DNA from: Brevundimonas sp.
Lineage (GTDB): Bacteria > Pseudomonadota > Alphaproteobacteria > Caulobacterales > Caulobacteraceae
Assembly: GCA_015234495.1 (NCBI GenBank)
Contig: JADGMZ010000372.1
Span: 1 to 9,572, forward strand
DNA length: 9,572 bases
Direction of reading: 5' to 3'
The notes under the pieces were generated by a model. It ran no database searches. It was not told the DNA's origin and saw nothing but the letters and a program-made list of their open reading frames with translations. The translations under genes and the position numbers were made by a program. Each line of letters starts with the position of its first letter. Positions within the stretch are counted from its first letter, which is position 1. Of this stretch, positions 7,479 to 9,572 are shown one piece after another.

Positions 7479-9572
7479 TCAGAAGGAAGCGCGGAGGGTC
7501 ACCGCGAAGCGCCGATCATAGACCCACCACGAGCGGGTCTTCAGGGTGTTGGCGCCCATCAGCTGCCGGTTCTCGCTGTTGGCCAGGTTGTTGCCCTCGA
7601 AGGCCAGGCTGACGCCGTCGCGCAGCTCCACGATCACCGACCCGTCCAGCTGGCCGTAGTCGTCCTGCCACATCGGCAGGCGCACGTCCGAGACGTCGCG
7701 GTTGGTCAGCAGGTATTTGCTGCGCCAGTTGTAGGCGAGGCGGGCCTGGATCGGACCGCGCTGGTACAGGCCCACGATATTCCAGGCCTTCTCCGACAGG
7801 CCCTCGAGCGGCAGGCCGTCGATCGTCTCGGCCGCGTCCCACTCGCTGACGTACTGCTGCGAGGTGGAGCCTTCGCTGTCGATGTAGGTGAAGTTCGCCT
7901 GCAGGCCGAGACCGCCCAGCCAGCCCGGCAGGAAGTCGTAGAACTGCTGGTAGCCGACCTCGAAGCCCTGGATCGTGCCTTCCTCGCCGTTGGTCGGCCC
8001 GCTGACCAGGAAGTCCCGGCCCTCGAAGGTGCGCGTGTGCGTTCCGGTGGTGAAGAAGTCGTCGACGTTCTTGCGGAAGGCGGTGACGTAGAGCGAGTGA
8101 GTCGCCGACGGATACCATTCCAGCGCCACGTCGAACTGGTCGGCGCGCATCGGCTTCAGCTCCGGATTGCCCCGCGCCGCGCCGCCCCAGCCCTCGACCA
8201 CCGTGCCTTGCGGGTTCACCGAGGCGGTCAGGTCCACGAAGGGGAACATCTGGCTGAAGCTCGGGCGCGCGATCGCCTTCGAGGCCGCGAAGCGGGCGAT
8301 CAGCGAGTCGGTCAACTGGAACTTCAGGTTCAGGCTGGGCAGGACGTCGGTGTAGGACTGCTCGCCCGACACGTCGAAGGCGGCGCCGGTGCCGAACGCG
8401 ATGTCGTCAGCCGGCAGGCCGGGATAGGTGGTCAGGTCCGGCAGGAAGCCGGAGCCGCGGGCCGTATTCTCGGTCCGCACCACCCGCACGCCGAGATTGC
8501 CCTCGATGGGCACCGGCGTGTTCTCCCAGCCGAACCGCGCCACGGCGTAGCCGGCGAGGGTCTTCTCGGTCTGGGTCGACAGGCTTTCGGCGTCGAAGCC
8601 GCGCGGGCTCCACTGGGCGTTGCCGCCGATGTTCTCGATGATGTCCGAATTGCGCAGGAAGCCCCGCGCGAGCTCGATGTCCGGCATCACCACCGTGGGC
8701 GCCTGGACGTCGCCGCGGAAGAAGTTGTCGAAGCTGTAGAGCAACGCGTACTCGGGAAGGACCTGGTCCATCCAGAGGAAGGGCTCGTTCCACGGCGCGC
8801 TGAGCGCCTGCCAGTTGTACTGGGTGTAGTTGTTGGTGACGTCCCGGTCGGTGAACCGGGCCCCGAAGCGGATCGAGTTCAGGACGGGGTGGTCGAATTC
8901 ATAGGCGAAGTCGACGCGCCCGGCGAACTGCTCCGCCTCGTTATCATCGATGTGATCCATGGCCGCGTGCCAGAAGTAGTTGGCCGGATCGCGGGTGAAG
9001 GAGTCGGGGCCGATGCTGGCCACGGGTCGTCCGCCGCTGAGGTCGATCGTCACCTCGGGCACATAGGCAGAGCTGAAGATGGTGAAGTCCCAGCCGGCGC
9101 TGGCGGCCTTGATGTACTGCAGGTCCACGCTCACCGCGAGGCGGTCGGACGGGTAGTAGCGCAGACCCAGCGACAGGTCGTTGCTGGACTCCTCGCGCTC
9201 CTGATGGCGGGCCGCCATCCGGTACTGGGTGCCCACCTCGCCGGCCACCGGCTGGCTGCCGCGCCAGTAGCTGATCTGGCGCAGGGAACCGGTCTGGAAA
9301 TAGCCGTCGTCATCGAAGGTGAACTGGCCGCCGGCGGCCGGAATGACGAAGTTGTTGTTGGCGTCGACCTGGGGGATGGCCTCGTAGTTGTCCCAGCGGG
9401 TGTCGAAGTCCGAGCGCAGGTACTGAAGGAAGACCTCGGTCTGGTCGTTGGGCCGCCATTGCAGCGCCAGCGCTCCGCCCAGCCGCTCGCGCTCCGAATC
9501 CAGCCGTCGCCACGACACGCCCTCGGGCACGTACAGCGTCTGGTCGGCGGTCAGGCCGAGATAGGACTGGTC
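7479..9572 (-). CDS. TonB-dependent outer-membrane receptor, C-terminal part (N-terminus outside window)
   Basis: The last 697 residues of a TonB-dependent transporter of the Xanthomonas/Caulobacter family, which imports oligosaccharides through the outer membrane using energy from TonB-ExbB-ExbD. The visible part is all beta-barrel: alternating amphipathic strands rich in Tyr, Trp and Asp (LGGALALQWRPND near the left, VLPSLNLKFQL and AASKAIARPSFSQM in the middle), RGNPELKPMRADQFDVALEW, and a C-terminal strand ending in Phe (FAVTLRASF), the outer-membrane assembly signal. Signal peptide, TonB box and plug lie beyond 9572. The frame runs open to the edge (first codons DQSYLGLTADQTLY), so the GTG at 9530 is not the start. 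It lies 35 bp upstream of the GH5 gene in the same direction and its promoter is outside the window. The ligand, probably cello- or beta-gluco-oligosaccharides, is inferred from the neighbouring hydrolases. Confidence 0.95.
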   Translation of the reverse strand, partial: DQSYLGLTADQTLYVPEGVSWRRLDSERERLGGALALQWRPNDQTEVFLQYLRSDFDTRWDNYEAIPQVDANNNFVIPAAGGQFTFDDDGYFQTGSLRQISYWRGSQPVAGEVGTQYRMAARHQEREESSNDLSLGLRYYPSDRLAVSVDLQYIKAASAGWDFTIFSSAYVPEVTIDLSGGRPVASIGPDSFTRDPANYFWHAAMDHIDDNEAEQFAGRVDFAYEFDHPVLNSIRFGARFTDRDVTNNYTQYNWQALSAPWNEPFLWMDQVLPEYALLYSFDNFFRGDVQAPTVVMPDIELARGFLRNSDIIENIGGNAQWSPRGFDAESLSTQTEKTLAGYAVARFGWENTPVPIEGNLGVRVVRTENTARGSGFLPDLTTYPGLPADDIAFGTGAAFDVSGEQSYTDVLPSLNLKFQLTDSLIARFAASKAIARPSFSQMFPFVDLTASVNPQGTVVEGWGGAARGNPELKPMRADQFDVALEWYPSATHSLYVTAFRKNVDDFFTTGTHTRTFEGRDFLVSGPTNGEEGTIQGFEVGYQQFYDFLPGWLGGLGLQANFTYIDSEGSTSQQYVSEWDAAETIDGLPLEGLSEKAWNIVGLYQRGPIQARLAYNWRSKYLLTNRDVSDVRLPMWQDDYGQLDGSVIVELRDGVSLAFEGNNLANSENRQLMGANTLKTRSWWVYDRRFAVTLRASF

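Noticed and set aside
6784..7521. A 245-codon + strand frame opposite the GH5 gene
   Set aside because: The - strand frame has a signal peptide and every GH5 catalytic residue. The + strand product is His/Val/Arg-rich with no family resemblance.
9528..9530. GTG as start of the TonB-dependent receptor
   Set aside because: The frame continues to the window edge with barrel-like sequence, and a start there would remove the plug and signal peptide, so the gene is simply cut by the window.

Overview
The window looks like high-GC alphaproteobacterial DNA, most likely from the Caulobacterales (Caulobacter, Brevundimonas or Phenylobacterium type). This is inferred from the strongly G/C-ending codons, a TonB-dependent receptor of the Xanthomonas/Caulobacter family, a promoter with a perfect TTGACA and a GCTAAT -10, and the pairing of that receptor with periplasmic glycosidases and an MFS sugar carrier. 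No marker fixes the genus.

Left end (1-1210): a tyrosine recombinase gene (23-1057) with all six catalytic residues is followed 108 bp later by the 3' portion of a tRNA gene (anticodon loop to CCA, 1166-1210) with no 5' half. This is the usual mark left by an element integrated at the 3' end of a tRNA gene, here apparently tRNA-Arg(ACG). The element lies to the left and this is its right junction. The intact tRNA copy should lie outside the window. About 300 bp (1211-1511) without a convincing gene follow.

Right part (1512-9572): a compact beta-glucan/cello-oligosaccharide utilisation locus. On the + strand are a LacI-family regulator (1512-2576), a secreted GH3 exo-beta-glucanase/beta-glucosidase of ExoP type (2676-5174) and an MFS sugar transporter (5221-6465). 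On the - strand, converging on them with only 9 bp between stop codons, are a GH5 endoglucanase (6475-7443) and, upstream of it in the same apparent operon, a TonB-dependent receptor whose N-terminus lies beyond the right edge (7479-9572).

Inferred working: the receptor brings beta-glucan fragments across the outer membrane, GH5 cuts internal beta-1,4 bonds, GH3 releases glucose from the ends, the MFS carrier takes the sugars through the inner membrane, and the LacI protein senses an inducer. The clearest regulatory feature is a perfect 14-bp palindrome, TGACAGCGCTGTCA, at 2574-2587. It begins at the lacI-family stop codon and overlaps the -35 box of the promoter in front of the GH3 gene. I found no wholly new system. 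The points most worth a second look are the island junction, the operator-promoter overlap, and a hairpin abutting the transporter's start codon.
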